Positions 19,176 to 30,541 of a stretch of 64,000 bases of DNA are shown piece after piece (position 1 is the stretch's first letter; each line of letters begins with the position of its first letter). Origin of the DNA: Pelagibacteraceae bacterium AG-390-C22. GTDB lineage: Bacteria > Pseudomonadota > Alphaproteobacteria > Pelagibacterales > Pelagibacteraceae. The stretch spans positions 44,200 through 108,199 of the forward strand of contig QCGX01000003.1 of NCBI GenBank assembly GCA_003278125.1, in the 5' to 3' direction. The notes beneath the pieces were generated by a model. That model saw only the letters and a program-made list of their open reading frames with translations, was not told the origin of the DNA and did no database searches. A program made the position numbers and the translations under genes.

Positions 19176-19932
19176 ATTTACTATTTTAGGATGCGGAAGT
19201 TCTCTGGGATCACCTTGGATTACTAATTATAGGGGTGATTTAAAAAAAAATCCTAAAAATATTAGAACAAGATGTTGTGCTCATATTCAATATAAAGACT
19301 TATCAATATTAATTGACACATCTCCTGATATTAAAAATCAATTTTTAAATAATAAGATTAGATCTTTAGACGCTATTATTTATACTCATGAACATGCTGA
19401 TCAAACTTCAGGTATATTTGAAATGAGACCTTTCTTTTGGAAAAATAAGAATAAAATACCGGTTTATGCGAGCAAAAGAACAGTTACAGCACTTATTAAA
19501 AAATATACCTTTTGTTTCTTCCCTAAACATGGGTATGTTCCGATTATGAAGGCCAATGTTATAAAAAAAAGCTTTAAAATTAAAAAAAAAAATCAAATTC
19601 TTTCTATTAAGGCTTTTGATGTAATTCATGGAATGATAAAAGCCACAGGATTCCGTTTTGAAAAAGTTGCTTATATAAGTGATTGCAACAGAATACCTAG
19701 AGAGTCTTTTAAAAATTTGTATAACCTTAAATATTTAGTGATAGATTGTTTAAGAAAAAATAAGCATCCATCTCATTTTAATTATGACCAAGCATTAGAA
19801 CTAATTAAAATTGTGAAACCTAAAAAAGCGATATTAACTAATTTGCATACAGATTTAGATTACGGCTATTTAAAAAAAAGACTTCCTTCAAATATACTAC
19901 CTGCTTATGATGGTCTGAGTTTTAATTTTTAA
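19165..19932 (+). CDS. MBL-fold metallo-hydrolase (PhnP-like)
   Basis: A 255-residue metallo-beta-lactamase-fold protein of the group encoded after tatD in many alphaproteobacteria, related to the phosphodiesterase PhnP. The fold's first motif reads THEHADQ: the HxHxD part is kept but the final His is Gln. Other ligand regions are present: IDTSPD, FDVIHGM, ISDCN and the late TNLHTDLDY. N-terminal GCGSSLGSP and the RTRCCAHI cysteines are also family features. Substrate is unknown. Overlaps tatD by 11 bp and converges with the glutathione peroxidase gene (11-bp overlap). Confidence 0.87.
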   Translation: MKNKFTILGCGSSLGSPWITNYRGDLKKNPKNIRTRCCAHIQYKDLSILIDTSPDIKNQFLNNKIRSLDAIIYTHEHADQTSGIFEMRPFFWKNKNKIPVYASKRTVTALIKKYTFCFFPKHGYVPIMKANVIKKSFKIKKKNQILSIKAFDVIHGMIKATGFRFEKVAYISDCNRIPRESFKNLYNLKYLVIDCLRKNKHPSHFNYDQALELIKIVKPKKAILTNLHTDLDYGYLKKRLPSNILPAYDGLSFNF

Positions 19933-20467
19933 TTTCCTTTTCTATTAGTTTAAGAAATTTTTTTGACGATGGTTTTGTAAATGAAGCAAAAGTATCAGCA
20001 ACTTTTCCATTTTTACCTATAACAATCTTATGAAAATTCCATTTTGGTATTGCTCCAATACCATAATTTTGTTTTGCCCATTTATAAAAAGGGTGCGCAT
20101 CATTCCCAATAACATTAATTTTTTCAGTCATTGGAAAGTTGATACCAAAATTAGTTTCACAAAAGTCTTTTATTTCCTTATTTGAACCAGGTTCTTGTTT
20201 AAAATTGTTAGTTGGCACTCCAATCACAACTAAATTTCTTTCTTTATAGTTTGACCACAATTCTTGCAAATCTTCGTATTGAGGTGTATATCCACATCTA
20301 CTTGCTACATTAACAATTACTATGACCTTATCTTTGAAATCTTCTAATTTAATTTTGTTACCATCAATTCCATTAAAATCATATTCATATGCTAAACTAG
20401 TATAATTAGCGGATACCTTAGTAAATAGTCCAAACATTATTACAATAAATAATAATTTTTTTAACAT
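19922..20467 (-). CDS. glutathione peroxidase family protein, exported
   Basis: Thiol peroxidase of the glutathione peroxidase fold, reducing peroxides with glutathione or thioredoxin as donor. The 181-residue protein has a signal peptide (about 1-20), so it likely acts in the periplasm. The peroxidatic Cys58 lies in NVASRCGYTPQY, and the conserved WNFHK (Trp of the catalytic triad) is near the C-terminus. It directly follows the NifU-like gene (1-bp overlap of stop and start). No selenocysteine is involved. Confidence 0.93.
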   Translation of the reverse strand: MLKKLLFIVIMFGLFTKVSANYTSLAYEYDFNGIDGNKIKLEDFKDKVIVIVNVASRCGYTPQYEDLQELWSNYKERNLVVIGVPTNNFKQEPGSNKEIKDFCETNFGINFPMTEKINVIGNDAHPFYKWAKQNYGIGAIPKWNFHKIVIGKNGKVADTFASFTKPSSKKFLKLIEKEIKN

Positions 20468-20871
20468 TATTTTACCTTAAATGCTTTTAAAAAAGCTTCC
20501 ATAGGCAATATGACACAATTTAATCTATTAATATTTTTTTTATTAATTAATTTACTGAATTCCTTAAATCTTATTGGAAAGTTATAATTTGATTTTTTCT
20601 TAAAATCTTTTATTCTTTTTATTTCTTTTTCTAAATTTTTTATCTTTGCGTTTTTAATTTTTCTTGAAAATAAACTAGCTGAAGCTTCACATAGAATACA
20701 TGACTCAGTCTCATATCTCATCGACTTAACTTTTGAGTCATGAACAATAAATTCTGTTTTAATGAAGTCGCCACACAAAGAATTTTTAATGGAGGATTTG
20801 TGGGTAAAATCATTTTTTAAACCAACATTTTTTGTAAAAGATGCAATTTTTACAATTTTTGAGTCGATCAT
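20467..20871 (-). CDS. NifU/IscU-like Fe-S cluster scaffold protein
   Basis: This 134-residue protein belongs to the IscU/SufU/NifU-N scaffold group on which Fe-S clusters are built. The three conserved Cys positions are visible: Cys33 in LCGD, Cys58 (and Cys61) in SCILCEASAS, and Cys119 in NCVILPMEA; Asp35 of the CGD motif is kept. Whether it is the main scaffold or an accessory one cannot be said, because no cysteine desulfurase is in the window. Overlaps nhaA by 4 bp and the glutathione peroxidase gene by 1 bp, so the three leftward genes form an operon. Confidence 0.85.
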   Translation of the reverse strand: MIDSKIVKIASFTKNVGLKNDFTHKSSIKNSLCGDFIKTEFIVHDSKVKSMRYETESCILCEASASLFSRKIKNAKIKNLEKEIKRIKDFKKKSNYNFPIRFKEFSKLINKKNINRLNCVILPMEAFLKAFKVK

Positions 20872-22040
20872 TTTTTTGAAAAAATAAGTAAGAGGAAATA
20901 ACCAAAAAGGGTAGAAAGAAGAGATCCAGTTAACACTCCAATTTTTACACCATCCATGTACTCCAAGTTGTTAGCAAAAGCTAAATTCCCTACAAACAGA
21001 CTCATTGTGAAACCTATACCAGTTAAAATTGAAACAGCATAAAATGCTGGCCAAGAAGAATTATTAGGCATTTCTGCTAGTTTTAATTTTACTGAAATAT
21101 AGGATAATGCAAAAACACCAATCTGTTTACCAAAAAATAAACCTAAAACAATGCCAAGAGGAACAGGATTTAACAGTGTTTGCAATGTTAATCCTTCCAA
21201 AGAAACCCCAGCATTAGCAAATGCAAAAATTGGCATTATACCAAAAGCTACGTATGGTGATAAACCATGCTCCAATTTCAATAATAGTGACTCTTTATTA
21301 TTTTTAATATTATGCGGAATAGTAAGGGCTAATATAACACCAGCGATAGTGGCATGTATTCCAGATTGGTGTGTAAAATCCCAAAGAAAAATACCAACAA
21401 TTAAGTATGGTAAAAAATTTTTAATTTTAAATTTATTCAGCCCTATTAAAACTAGTAACGAGACTAACATCAATATTAGATATTTGATTTCTATATTACC
21501 AGAATAAAAGAAAGCTATTATTACTATAGCTCCTAAATCATCAATTATGGCCAAAGCTGTTAAAAAAACTTTTAAAGAAACAGGAACTCTTTTCCCTAGC
21601 AAGGACAAAACTCCTAATGAGAAAGCAATATCTGTTGCGGAAGGTATAGCCCAACCATTTAAAGTTGCACTATTGGAATAATTAACAACAATATAAAATA
21701 AAGCTGGAATTGCCATCCCGCCAACAGCTCCAATTATTGGCAATAAGGCCTGTTTTGGATTTGAAAGCTCTCCTTGTAGAAATTCTCTTTTAATTTCTAA
21801 CGAAACAAAAAAGAAAAAAATAGCCATTAAAACATCATTAATCCAATGAAGAACACTAAGCTTTAATCCAAATCCTTTAATTCCTATTAGAATATACTTA
21901 TCTAATGTTGAAAAATATAAATCACTAAAACTGCCATTACTAATTATTAAAGCAAAAATGGCTGCAAAAAGTAAAATTAAACCTGAAGCAGCTTCTAGCT
22001 TAAAAAAATATTTAAATGGTTTTGTAATATGTTGGATCAT
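20868..22040 (-). CDS. nhaA: Na+/H+ antiporter NhaA
   Basis: NhaA exchanges protons for sodium across the inner membrane and controls pH and Na+, which suits a marine cell. The 390-residue protein is almost entirely membrane helices (about 12). The transport aspartates are in ALAIIDDLGAIVIIAFF, and the family motif PSATDIAFSLGVL precedes them. Length is normal for the family. It is the first gene of the leftward nhaA-nifU-like-gpx operon; tRNA-Pro lies 73 bp upstream on the other strand. Confidence 0.96.
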   Translation of the reverse strand: MIQHITKPFKYFFKLEAASGLILLFAAIFALIISNGSFSDLYFSTLDKYILIGIKGFGLKLSVLHWINDVLMAIFFFFVSLEIKREFLQGELSNPKQALLPIIGAVGGMAIPALFYIVVNYSNSATLNGWAIPSATDIAFSLGVLSLLGKRVPVSLKVFLTALAIIDDLGAIVIIAFFYSGNIEIKYLILMLVSLLVLIGLNKFKIKNFLPYLIVGIFLWDFTHQSGIHATIAGVILALTIPHNIKNNKESLLLKLEHGLSPYVAFGIMPIFAFANAGVSLEGLTLQTLLNPVPLGIVLGLFFGKQIGVFALSYISVKLKLAEMPNNSSWPAFYAVSILTGIGFTMSLFVGNLAFANNLEYMDGVKIGVLTGSLLSTLFGYFLLLIFSKK

Positions 22041-22113
22041 AAGTCTTATTTACTTCTATAGTACTTATCTTTCAATTGCCAAAAAGGCATAATTGACCTA
22101 TAAAACAGTCGAT

Positions 22114-23455
<1,342 letters not shown>

Positions 23456-23458
23456 GTT

Positions 23459-24823
23459 TTATTTAAATAGTTTTGCTACTCTTCTTGCGTTAGCCATAAC
23501 AAGTCCTACAGGATACTTGTTTTCTTTAAAATCCAAAACAGATCCGTCAATAATATAAATATTTGGATAACCATTTAATTGACATTTTTCATTTACAGAC
23601 AATCTCTTTTTATTTTTAGATATTGGAATAGTTCCAAAATAGTGAAAGTCATTTCCATATCCACCAAAAAAATTATTTGAAAAAGAAAATACTAAATTTT
23701 CCTGTTTTAAAACATTTAAGAAACCTTTATGAATATTCTTTAGGTTTTTTTCTAACCCACTTTTTTTGGAGTATACATATGTTTTATTTTTAGAGACTTT
23801 AATGAATAAATTACTAAATTTAGAGTCTAATAATATGTTTGAAAATATTAAATAATTTTTAAAAAAATTTAAAATAAATTTAAATGGCATTAAGTATTTC
23901 TTGAGTCTTACTATAGATTCAATAATTGTTTCATTTCCGGTTCTAAGATCTATAATAAAGGAGTTATTTTTGTTTTTAGATCTTATATTTAGTTGAGAAG
24001 CTTGTAAATTTTCTAAATTATGAATCTTTTTTTTTGAAAAAAAAGCGGAAACTAGTCTTGGATGGTGTTTAATCTTAACTTCATTCTTAATATTTAAAAA
24101 CTTAAGAATTATTTTTGTAGTAACAATTGTTCCACATCCAAAAACCAATTTTTTTGCAAATATTATTTTTTCTTTATTATTGGAGTCAACACATTTAATT
24201 TTAATTTTATTTTCATTATAAAAAATTTCTTGAACTGATAAGTTGTAAATTCTAATTTTTTTTTTATCAATGTATCTTCTAAAGTATAAATCAGCGGTTA
24301 ATTTTTTCTTTTTTGAATAAGCAAGAATAGGTTTTGAAACTAATAAATTCTTAAATTTTTTTTTTAATAATATTTTATAAAAAGAATCAATTTTATAATT
24401 ATTTAGATATTCTTTATTTTTAAATTTAAAATATCCTTTTAATCTAAATTTTTTTAAGATTTCAAAAAATGAATTAATTATATCTTTCTTAGTTTTGCTA
24501 CTTAAATATTTAATATCATCAATTATATTGTTATCTATTTGCATACCCCAATAGTTTGATAAACCACCAAGCCCTAAGATTCCAAGAATTTTTGAATTTT
24601 TATTGACAGTAATATTATTTGATTCAAAATAATTATTAATTTTATTTTTATTTTTAGTTATATGATAAGGCAAATCATTGAATAAATGCTTATTTTTACC
24701 AAAGTCATATAGAAAATCTTTGTCTGGAGAAATAATATCTATTTTTTTATTTTTTTCTAGGTACTTGTCTATAAAGGACAAACTTGATAATCCAGTTCCA
24801 ATAATGACAGTTTGTAGTTCCAT
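23459..24823 (-). CDS. GMC-like FAD-dependent oxidoreductase
   Basis: A 454-residue flavoprotein. The N-terminus has a dinucleotide-binding turn (VIIGTGLSSLSF, residues 6-17), a GLGGLSNYWG motif typical of GMC oxidoreductases follows at about residue 86, and the C-terminus has the GMC ending: a histidine region (NDFHYFGT), then IYIIDGSVLDF and NPVGL-type PVGLVMANARR. The middle part is strongly diverged. It probably oxidises an alcohol or sugar, possibly making the keto substrate for the adjacent aminotransferase; this pairing is inference. Promoter must lie in the 100-bp gap before the divergent FadN-like gene. Confidence 0.75.
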   Translation of the reverse strand: MELQTVIIGTGLSSLSFIDKYLEKNKKIDIISPDKDFLYDFGKNKHLFNDLPYHITKNKNKINNYFESNNITVNKNSKILGILGLGGLSNYWGMQIDNNIIDDIKYLSSKTKKDIINSFFEILKKFRLKGYFKFKNKEYLNNYKIDSFYKILLKKKFKNLLVSKPILAYSKKKKLTADLYFRRYIDKKKIRIYNLSVQEIFYNENKIKIKCVDSNNKEKIIFAKKLVFGCGTIVTTKIILKFLNIKNEVKIKHHPRLVSAFFSKKKIHNLENLQASQLNIRSKNKNNSFIIDLRTGNETIIESIVRLKKYLMPFKFILNFFKNYLIFSNILLDSKFSNLFIKVSKNKTYVYSKKSGLEKNLKNIHKGFLNVLKQENLVFSFSNNFFGGYGNDFHYFGTIPISKNKKRLSVNEKCQLNGYPNIYIIDGSVLDFKENKYPVGLVMANARRVAKLFK

Positions 24824-24923
24824 AATTTATTATTTTCTAAATAGAGATTTCTACACTATAATAATTTGAATATGAACAATATTAAAAACTTTCCTGCAGC
24901 CAATTATCCCATAAAGATTTAAT

Positions 24924-27146
24924 ATGCGTATTAAGAACGTAGTAATAATTGGATCTGGAACAATGGGTAGTGGTATTGCAGCACATTTATGTAATGCTAA
25001 TATTCCAGTAACTCTTCTTGATTTAAAAACAGAAATTGCTGAAAAAGCAAAAGAACGAATATTAAAATCCAGACCTCCATTATTATTTGAACAATCTAAA
25101 ATTAATTCTCTTAAAATAGGTAATATTACTGATCACTTTGACACTGTTTCAAACGCCGATTGGATTATTGAAGCTGTTGTTGAAAGAATTGATATCAAAC
25201 ATAAAATTTACGATTTAATTTTTAAAAAAAGAAAAAAGAACTCAATTGTTTCATCAAATACCTCGACAATACCATTAAAGATACTTTCTGAAAAATTAAA
25301 TGATAATGATAAAAAAGATTTTTGCATCACTCATTTTTTTAATCCAGTAAGATATATGGGCTTACTTGAAATTGTTCGAGAACAAATTAATGACAAAAAA
25401 AAAATTAATTTGTTAAAAAGTTTTTGCGAAGACAAGTTAGGTAAGGGAGTAATTATATGCGGAGACACACCAGGTTTTTTAGGCAATAGAATAGGTGTTT
25501 ACGCTATGCAAATCGCTTTGACAGAAGCTATAAAAATGAATTTATCAGTGGAAGAGGCCGATGCAATTTTTGGTAGACCAATGGGCATACCAAAAACAGG
25601 TGTTTTTGCTTTATATGATTTAATAGGCATAGATTTAATGTCCGATGTATTAAAAAGTTTTAAAAAAGAATTACCCGAAAACGATCAATTTCAAAAAGTT
25701 GTTGAAGATCTTCCAATAATAAAAAAGTTAATAGAAACTGGTTATACAGGTAGAAAGGGAAAGGGAGGATTTTATAGAATTAATAAATCTGATGGGAAAA
25801 AAACATTAGAAGCCCTTAATATATCTAAGAATGAATATTATCCCTCCAAAAAAATTGATTTGCAAATAAAAAAAATAAATCTTTTAAAATTGATTAATCG
25901 TAATGATAAGTATGGCGCTTATGCTTGGTCGGTTATTTCAAAAATTATTCTGTATTCTTCATCTTTAGTTCCTCAAATAACCAAAGAATATAACGATATA
26001 GATGAAGCCTTGAGATTAGGATTTAATTGGTCTATGGGTCCCTTTGAAATGTTGGAGTCAATAGGCGTCGATAATTTTTTTTCTAAAATTGGAAAAATAA
26101 AAAACAATCATTTTTTAGAAGATTTAAAAAAGAAAAACTTGAAAAAATTCTATGATGAAAGACAAAAATATACAAATATTCAAACATTGGCAAAAACAAA
26201 AAAGTTAGCAATTACAATTGATAAAAACGACTCAGCAGAAATCTTTAGATTTAAAGATTTTAATATAGTTGAATTTAATTCCAAAGCAAATGCCTTAGAT
26301 TATAATTCAATGGATGCATTAATGAAGGCAACTGACAAACCATTAGTTATTATTAATGAAAGTATGCAATTTTCTGCGGGTGTTAACTTGAATTATGTTA
26401 TGGAGTTCGTTCAAAAAAAAGACTTAAAATCAGTTGAGAAATTTGTGAAATATTTTCAAGAAACATGTAAGCATTTAAAATATTGTAAACATCCAGTTGT
26501 ATCGGCACCTTCTGGTTTGGCATTAGGTGGAGGTGAAGAAGTAGTTATGCAAAGTAATTATGTTGTGTCTCATACAAACATTGTTATGGGTTTAGTAGAG
26601 ACAATAGTTGGATTAGTTCCAGCAGGCGGTGGTTGTAAGGAACTTTTATGGAGATGGACTCAGAGTGATCAGGCTAAAAGGGATCCTGATTTTGCCCCAT
26701 TAAAGGTTTTTGATATTATTGGATATGCTAAAACGGCAACCTCTCCTCAAGAAGCAAATCCTTTATTATTTTTAGACAAAAACCACGAAGTAATTATTAA
26801 TAGAAACAATTTATTACCTGCGGCGAGATCTTTTATTGCAAAAAATAAAGGTTTAGTTTCCCCTCAGAAATGTAAATTTAGATTATCAGGTGAGCAAGTA
26901 AGAAAAAAAATGAAAAAAATTCTAGAAGAATTGTATAATAGTAAGAAAATTTTGGACCATGGTATGGATGTTGGTAAAGAATTAGCATATGTTTTAAGTG
27001 GAGGAGATACTAACTTAGACAAAGAAGTAACAGAGGATCAAATGTATAAGTTAGAATTAGATAGTTTTATGAAGTTATTACAAACAGAAAAAACTCAAAA
27101 AAGAATTACTCACACTTTAAAAACAGGAAAACCATTAGTAAATTAA
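24924..27146 (+). CDS. FadN-like bifunctional 3-hydroxyacyl-CoA dehydrogenase / enoyl-CoA hydratase
   Basis: A 740-residue fusion with the order dehydrogenase first, hydratase last, as in Bacillus FadN rather than E. coli FadB. The NAD motif GSGTMGSGIAAH is at residues 11-22, the catalytic His lies in THFFNPVRYMG, and the dehydrogenase C-terminal domain follows (GYTGRKGKGGFY). The crotonase domain covers about residues 410-600 and keeps both catalytic glutamates (GLALGGGEE and LVETIVGLVPAGGG). No thiolase accompanies it in this window. It opens the long rightward cluster containing dmdA, and its stop abuts the next ATG. It may serve fatty-acid oxidation or hydrate the DMSP-derived enoyl-CoA. 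Confidence 0.92.
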   Translation: MRIKNVVIIGSGTMGSGIAAHLCNANIPVTLLDLKTEIAEKAKERILKSRPPLLFEQSKINSLKIGNITDHFDTVSNADWIIEAVVERIDIKHKIYDLIFKKRKKNSIVSSNTSTIPLKILSEKLNDNDKKDFCITHFFNPVRYMGLLEIVREQINDKKKINLLKSFCEDKLGKGVIICGDTPGFLGNRIGVYAMQIALTEAIKMNLSVEEADAIFGRPMGIPKTGVFALYDLIGIDLMSDVLKSFKKELPENDQFQKVVEDLPIIKKLIETGYTGRKGKGGFYRINKSDGKKTLEALNISKNEYYPSKKIDLQIKKINLLKLINRNDKYGAYAWSVISKIILYSSSLVPQITKEYNDIDEALRLGFNWSMGPFEMLESIGVDNFFSKIGKIKNNHFLEDLKKKNLKKFYDERQKYTNIQTLAKTKKLAITIDKNDSAEIFRFKDFNIVEFNSKANALDYNSMDALMKATDKPLVIINESMQFSAGVNLNYVMEFVQKKDLKSVEKFVKYFQETCKHLKYCKHPVVSAPSGLALGGGEEVVMQSNYVVSHTNIVMGLVETIVGLVPAGGGCKELLWRWTQSDQAKRDPDFAPLKVFDIIGYAKTATSPQEANPLLFLDKNHEVIINRNNLLPAARSFIAKNKGLVSPQKCKFRLSGEQVRKKMKKILEELYNSKKILDHGMDVGKELAYVLSGGDTNLDKEVTEDQMYKLELDSFMKLLQTEKTQKRITHTLKTGKPLVN

Positions 27147-28907
27147 ATGACTATATATAATGCACCAGTCGATGAAATGATGTTTTTATTTAATAATCTT
27201 AAAGATAATAAAAACTATAATGAAATAGAAAAGTTTAAAGAAATTAATTCAGATTTAGTAAAAGATATTTTAGAACAAGCAGCTAAAATGAATCAAGAAA
27301 TCATTCATCCTTTAGCTAAAGTTGGTGATGAAAATCCCTGTATTTATGAAAATGGAATTGTAAGATCACCTCCTGGATACAAGGAAGCTTATACAAAATT
27401 TATTAGTGATGGATGGACATCTTTATCATGTGATCCTAAATATGGAGGACAAGGAATGCCAAAAACAGTCAGTACTTTTTTTGAGGAAATGCTCTCTTCA
27501 GCAAGCCTATCTTTTAAATTATATAGTGAATTAAGTATTGGAGCATATAATTGTATACTTCATCATGCAGATGAAAAAATCAAAAAAAAATTTCTCCCAA
27601 AAATAGTCGAAGGAAAATGGAGCGGGACCATGTGTTTAACAGAGTCTCAATGTGGAACAGATCTAGGTCTAATTAAAACTAAAGCAATAAAAGAAAAAGA
27701 TGGTTCTTTTTTACTAACTGGACAAAAAATATTTATAACTTCAGGTGATCATGACTTAACAGAAAATATTATTCACCTCGTACTTGCTAAAATTCCAGGT
27801 AGTCCAGCAGGAACTAAAGGAATAAGTTTATTTTTAGTACCAAAATTTAATGTTAATGAAGATGGATCTGTGGGAACTAGAAATGGTGTTAACACTTTAT
27901 CTATTGAGAGCAAAATGGGAATAAAAGGATCTCCAACTTGCGTGCTTAATTTTGATAATGCAAAAGGTTTTCTTATAGGTGATGAAAATAAAGGTTTAAG
28001 TTCAATGTTTACTATGATGAATCTTGAGAGGATCATAGTTGGCATACAGGGACTTGGAATTGCTGAGACCGCTTATCAAAACTCTTTATCTTATGCCAAG
28101 GAAAGAAAACAGGGAAAGTCAAATAATAATGAGAACAATCAAACTGATGAAATTATTAAACATGCAGATATTAGAAGAAGTTTATTAAATATGAAATCAA
28201 TTATAGAAGGACAAAGATCTTTAGCTTTTTGGTTATCTCAACAAATAGACGTAAGTTTAAGTCACTCGAATGAAAAAATAAGAAAATCTGCAGAAGATTT
28301 AGTTTCCTTAATCACTCCTGTGGTAAAATCTTTTTTTACTGATATGGGAACTGAGATTACGAATGAAGCAATTCAAATATTTGGTGGATATGGCTACACA
28401 AAGGACCAAGGAATAGAACAGTTATATAGAGACAATAGAATAACACCTATATACGAAGGGACAAACTCAGTTCAGGCTATAGATTTAGTTTTTCGAAAGG
28501 TTTTAAATAATAAAATCTTATCAAATTTTATAACTCTTATTAAAACTGAAATAAAAGAGGAAAATGGAAAAATAGAATTACAAAAATTTTCAAAAATCCT
28601 AGAGAATAATATTCAGCTTTTAGAAGATTTTGCTAAATGGCTTGAGATAAAAGATAAAGAAAAAAAAGATGATGTAAGCTCAGCATGCAATGATTTTTTA
28701 AAAGTATTAGGATATATTTCGCTCGCTTATACATGGTTTAAAATTACCAAAGTTAGTTTAGAAAAATTAAACGAAAACAAAAATTTTTATGAGGAAAAAA
28801 TTAATACTGCTAAATATTATTATGATAAAATTTTACCCAGAGTAGATGCTCATTATAAATCTGCTAAAACTGGCAGTGATTATATTATGAAAGCAAACTT
28901 TAATTAA
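27147..28907 (+). CDS. dmdC: acyl-CoA dehydrogenase, DmdC-like
   Basis: FAD-dependent acyl-CoA dehydrogenase of the ~590-residue class to which 3-methylmercaptopropionyl-CoA dehydrogenase (DmdC) belongs. Seen in the 586-residue protein: CLTESQCGTDLG and ITSGDHD substrate/FAD loops, the FGGYGYTKDQG motif, and the catalytic glutamate in YEGTNSVQAID at about residue 436, plus the C-terminal extension (to MKANFN) of this class. It lies between a FadN-like enzyme and an acyl-CoA ligase, with dmdA downstream, which is why I favour the DMSP role. A general fatty acyl-CoA dehydrogenase is the alternative. Confidence 0.75.
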   Translation: MTIYNAPVDEMMFLFNNLKDNKNYNEIEKFKEINSDLVKDILEQAAKMNQEIIHPLAKVGDENPCIYENGIVRSPPGYKEAYTKFISDGWTSLSCDPKYGGQGMPKTVSTFFEEMLSSASLSFKLYSELSIGAYNCILHHADEKIKKKFLPKIVEGKWSGTMCLTESQCGTDLGLIKTKAIKEKDGSFLLTGQKIFITSGDHDLTENIIHLVLAKIPGSPAGTKGISLFLVPKFNVNEDGSVGTRNGVNTLSIESKMGIKGSPTCVLNFDNAKGFLIGDENKGLSSMFTMMNLERIIVGIQGLGIAETAYQNSLSYAKERKQGKSNNNENNQTDEIIKHADIRRSLLNMKSIIEGQRSLAFWLSQQIDVSLSHSNEKIRKSAEDLVSLITPVVKSFFTDMGTEITNEAIQIFGGYGYTKDQGIEQLYRDNRITPIYEGTNSVQAIDLVFRKVLNNKILSNFITLIKTEIKEENGKIELQKFSKILENNIQLLEDFAKWLEIKDKEKKDDVSSACNDFLKVLGYISLAYTWFKITKVSLEKLNENKNFYEEKINTAKYYYDKILPRVDAHYKSAKTGSDYIMKANFN

Positions 28908-28908
28908 A

Positions 28909-30537
28909 ATGAATTCTTACGAAACAAATTTAAACAAAAATAAAGCAAATTTTGTTCCTTTAACCCCTTTATCATTTTTGACCAGAGTGAAAGATATTTA
29001 CCCAAATTATGAGGCAATAATTTATGAAGGACGTAAATATACATGGAAAGATGTTTATAAAAGATGTGTTAAATTTGCGAGTGCATTGTCAAAGATTGGA
29101 GTAAAAAAAGGTGATACAGTTTCTTTTTTAGCTTTTAACACTCCTGAAATTTTTGAAGCTCATTATTCAGTTCCCATGTCTGGAGCAGTATTAAATACAA
29201 TTAATATCAGACTAGATGCTAAAACAATTTTATATATTTTAGAGCATAGTGAGGCAAAAGTTTTAGTTGTAGATAGACAGTTGCATGTTGAAGTGACAAA
29301 AGCATTAAGTTCTTTGAATAAAAAAATTACTATTATAGATATTAATGACAAGTATGCAGATCAATCAAAATTGAAAAAAATTGGTGACTTAGAATATGAG
29401 GATTTCTTAAATACAGGAGACGAAAATTTTAATTGGAAAATGCCAGATGATGAATGGCAGGCTATTTCACTAAGTTATACATCTGGCACTACAGGAAATC
29501 CTAAAGGAGTAGTTTATCATCACAGAGGAGCATATTTAATGTCTACCGGTAGTGCTACTGCATGGAATATGCCGAATGGTCTAAATTTCTTGACTATTGT
29601 CCCAATGTTTCATTGTAATGGCTGGTGTTATCCTTGGACGGTTCCAATGTTAAACGGAAGAACAATTTGTTTACGCAACATCGATATTAAAAAAATATTT
29701 GAATTAATTGAAAAATACAGTGTTACACATTTTGGAGGAGCTCCAATAGTATTAAATATGATAACAGGTGCTTCTGAAAATGATAGACGAAAATTAAAAC
29801 AGAAAGTTTATGTCTTAACTGCAGGTGCTCCACCTCCAAGTATAATATTTAAGAAAATGAAACAACTTGGTTTTGAAGTAATGCATGTCTATGGTTTGAC
29901 TGAAACATATGGTCATGTAACACAATGTGCTTGGAATAATGAATGGAATGAATTGGATGAAGAAAAACAAAACGATATTAAAGCTAGACAAGGTGTAAGA
30001 TATCCAAATACAGAAGGAATAACAGTAATGAATCCTGAATCAATGAAAGAAGTTCCAAAAGATGGAAAAACAATAGGTGAAATTATGATTAAAGGAAATG
30101 TAGTAATGAAAGGATATTTTAAGGATAAAGAAGCAACAGAAAAAGCTATGAAAGATGGTTGGTTCCATACTGGTGACCTAGCAGTAATGCATCCAGATGG
30201 ATATGTTAAAATTCAAGATAGATCTAAAGATATAATTATATCTGGTGGTGAGAATATATCTTCAATTGAGATTGAAAATACTTTAGCAAAACATCCTTCT
30301 GTCTCAATAGCAGCTGTTGTAGCTAAACCAGATGAAAAGTGGGGAGAAGTCCCTTGTGCATTTATAGAAATGGTAAAAGATAAACCAGCGACTGAAAAAG
30401 AACTGATAAGTTTTTGTAAAGAAACATTAGCTAATTTTAAAGTGCCAAAGAAAATAGAATTTTGTGATCTCCCGAAAACATCAACTGGAAAAATTCAAAA
30501 ATTTGAATTAAGAAAAAAAGCTAAAGAATTAAGGTAA
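28909..30537 (+). CDS. dmdB: acyl-CoA ligase, DmdB-like
   Basis: ATP-dependent acyl-CoA synthetase (AMP-forming), 542 residues, the length expected for methylmercaptopropionate-CoA ligase DmdB. The AMP-binding P-loop YTSGTTGNPKG is at about 189-199, the adenylate motif HVYGLTETYG follows, WFHTGDLA and the hinge KDIIISGGENI mark the C-terminal domain, and the catalytic lysine lies in TSTGKIQKFELR near the end. It is directly downstream of the DmdC-like gene (1-bp gap). Medium-chain fatty-acid ligases share these motifs, so the substrate is inferred from dmdA in the same cluster. Confidence 0.75.
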   Translation: MNSYETNLNKNKANFVPLTPLSFLTRVKDIYPNYEAIIYEGRKYTWKDVYKRCVKFASALSKIGVKKGDTVSFLAFNTPEIFEAHYSVPMSGAVLNTINIRLDAKTILYILEHSEAKVLVVDRQLHVEVTKALSSLNKKITIIDINDKYADQSKLKKIGDLEYEDFLNTGDENFNWKMPDDEWQAISLSYTSGTTGNPKGVVYHHRGAYLMSTGSATAWNMPNGLNFLTIVPMFHCNGWCYPWTVPMLNGRTICLRNIDIKKIFELIEKYSVTHFGGAPIVLNMITGASENDRRKLKQKVYVLTAGAPPPSIIFKKMKQLGFEVMHVYGLTETYGHVTQCAWNNEWNELDEEKQNDIKARQGVRYPNTEGITVMNPESMKEVPKDGKTIGEIMIKGNVVMKGYFKDKEATEKAMKDGWFHTGDLAVMHPDGYVKIQDRSKDIIISGGENISSIEIENTLAKHPSVSIAAVVAKPDEKWGEVPCAFIEMVKDKPATEKELISFCKETLANFKVPKKIEFCDLPKTSTGKIQKFELRKKAKELR

Positions 30538-30541
30538 GTAT

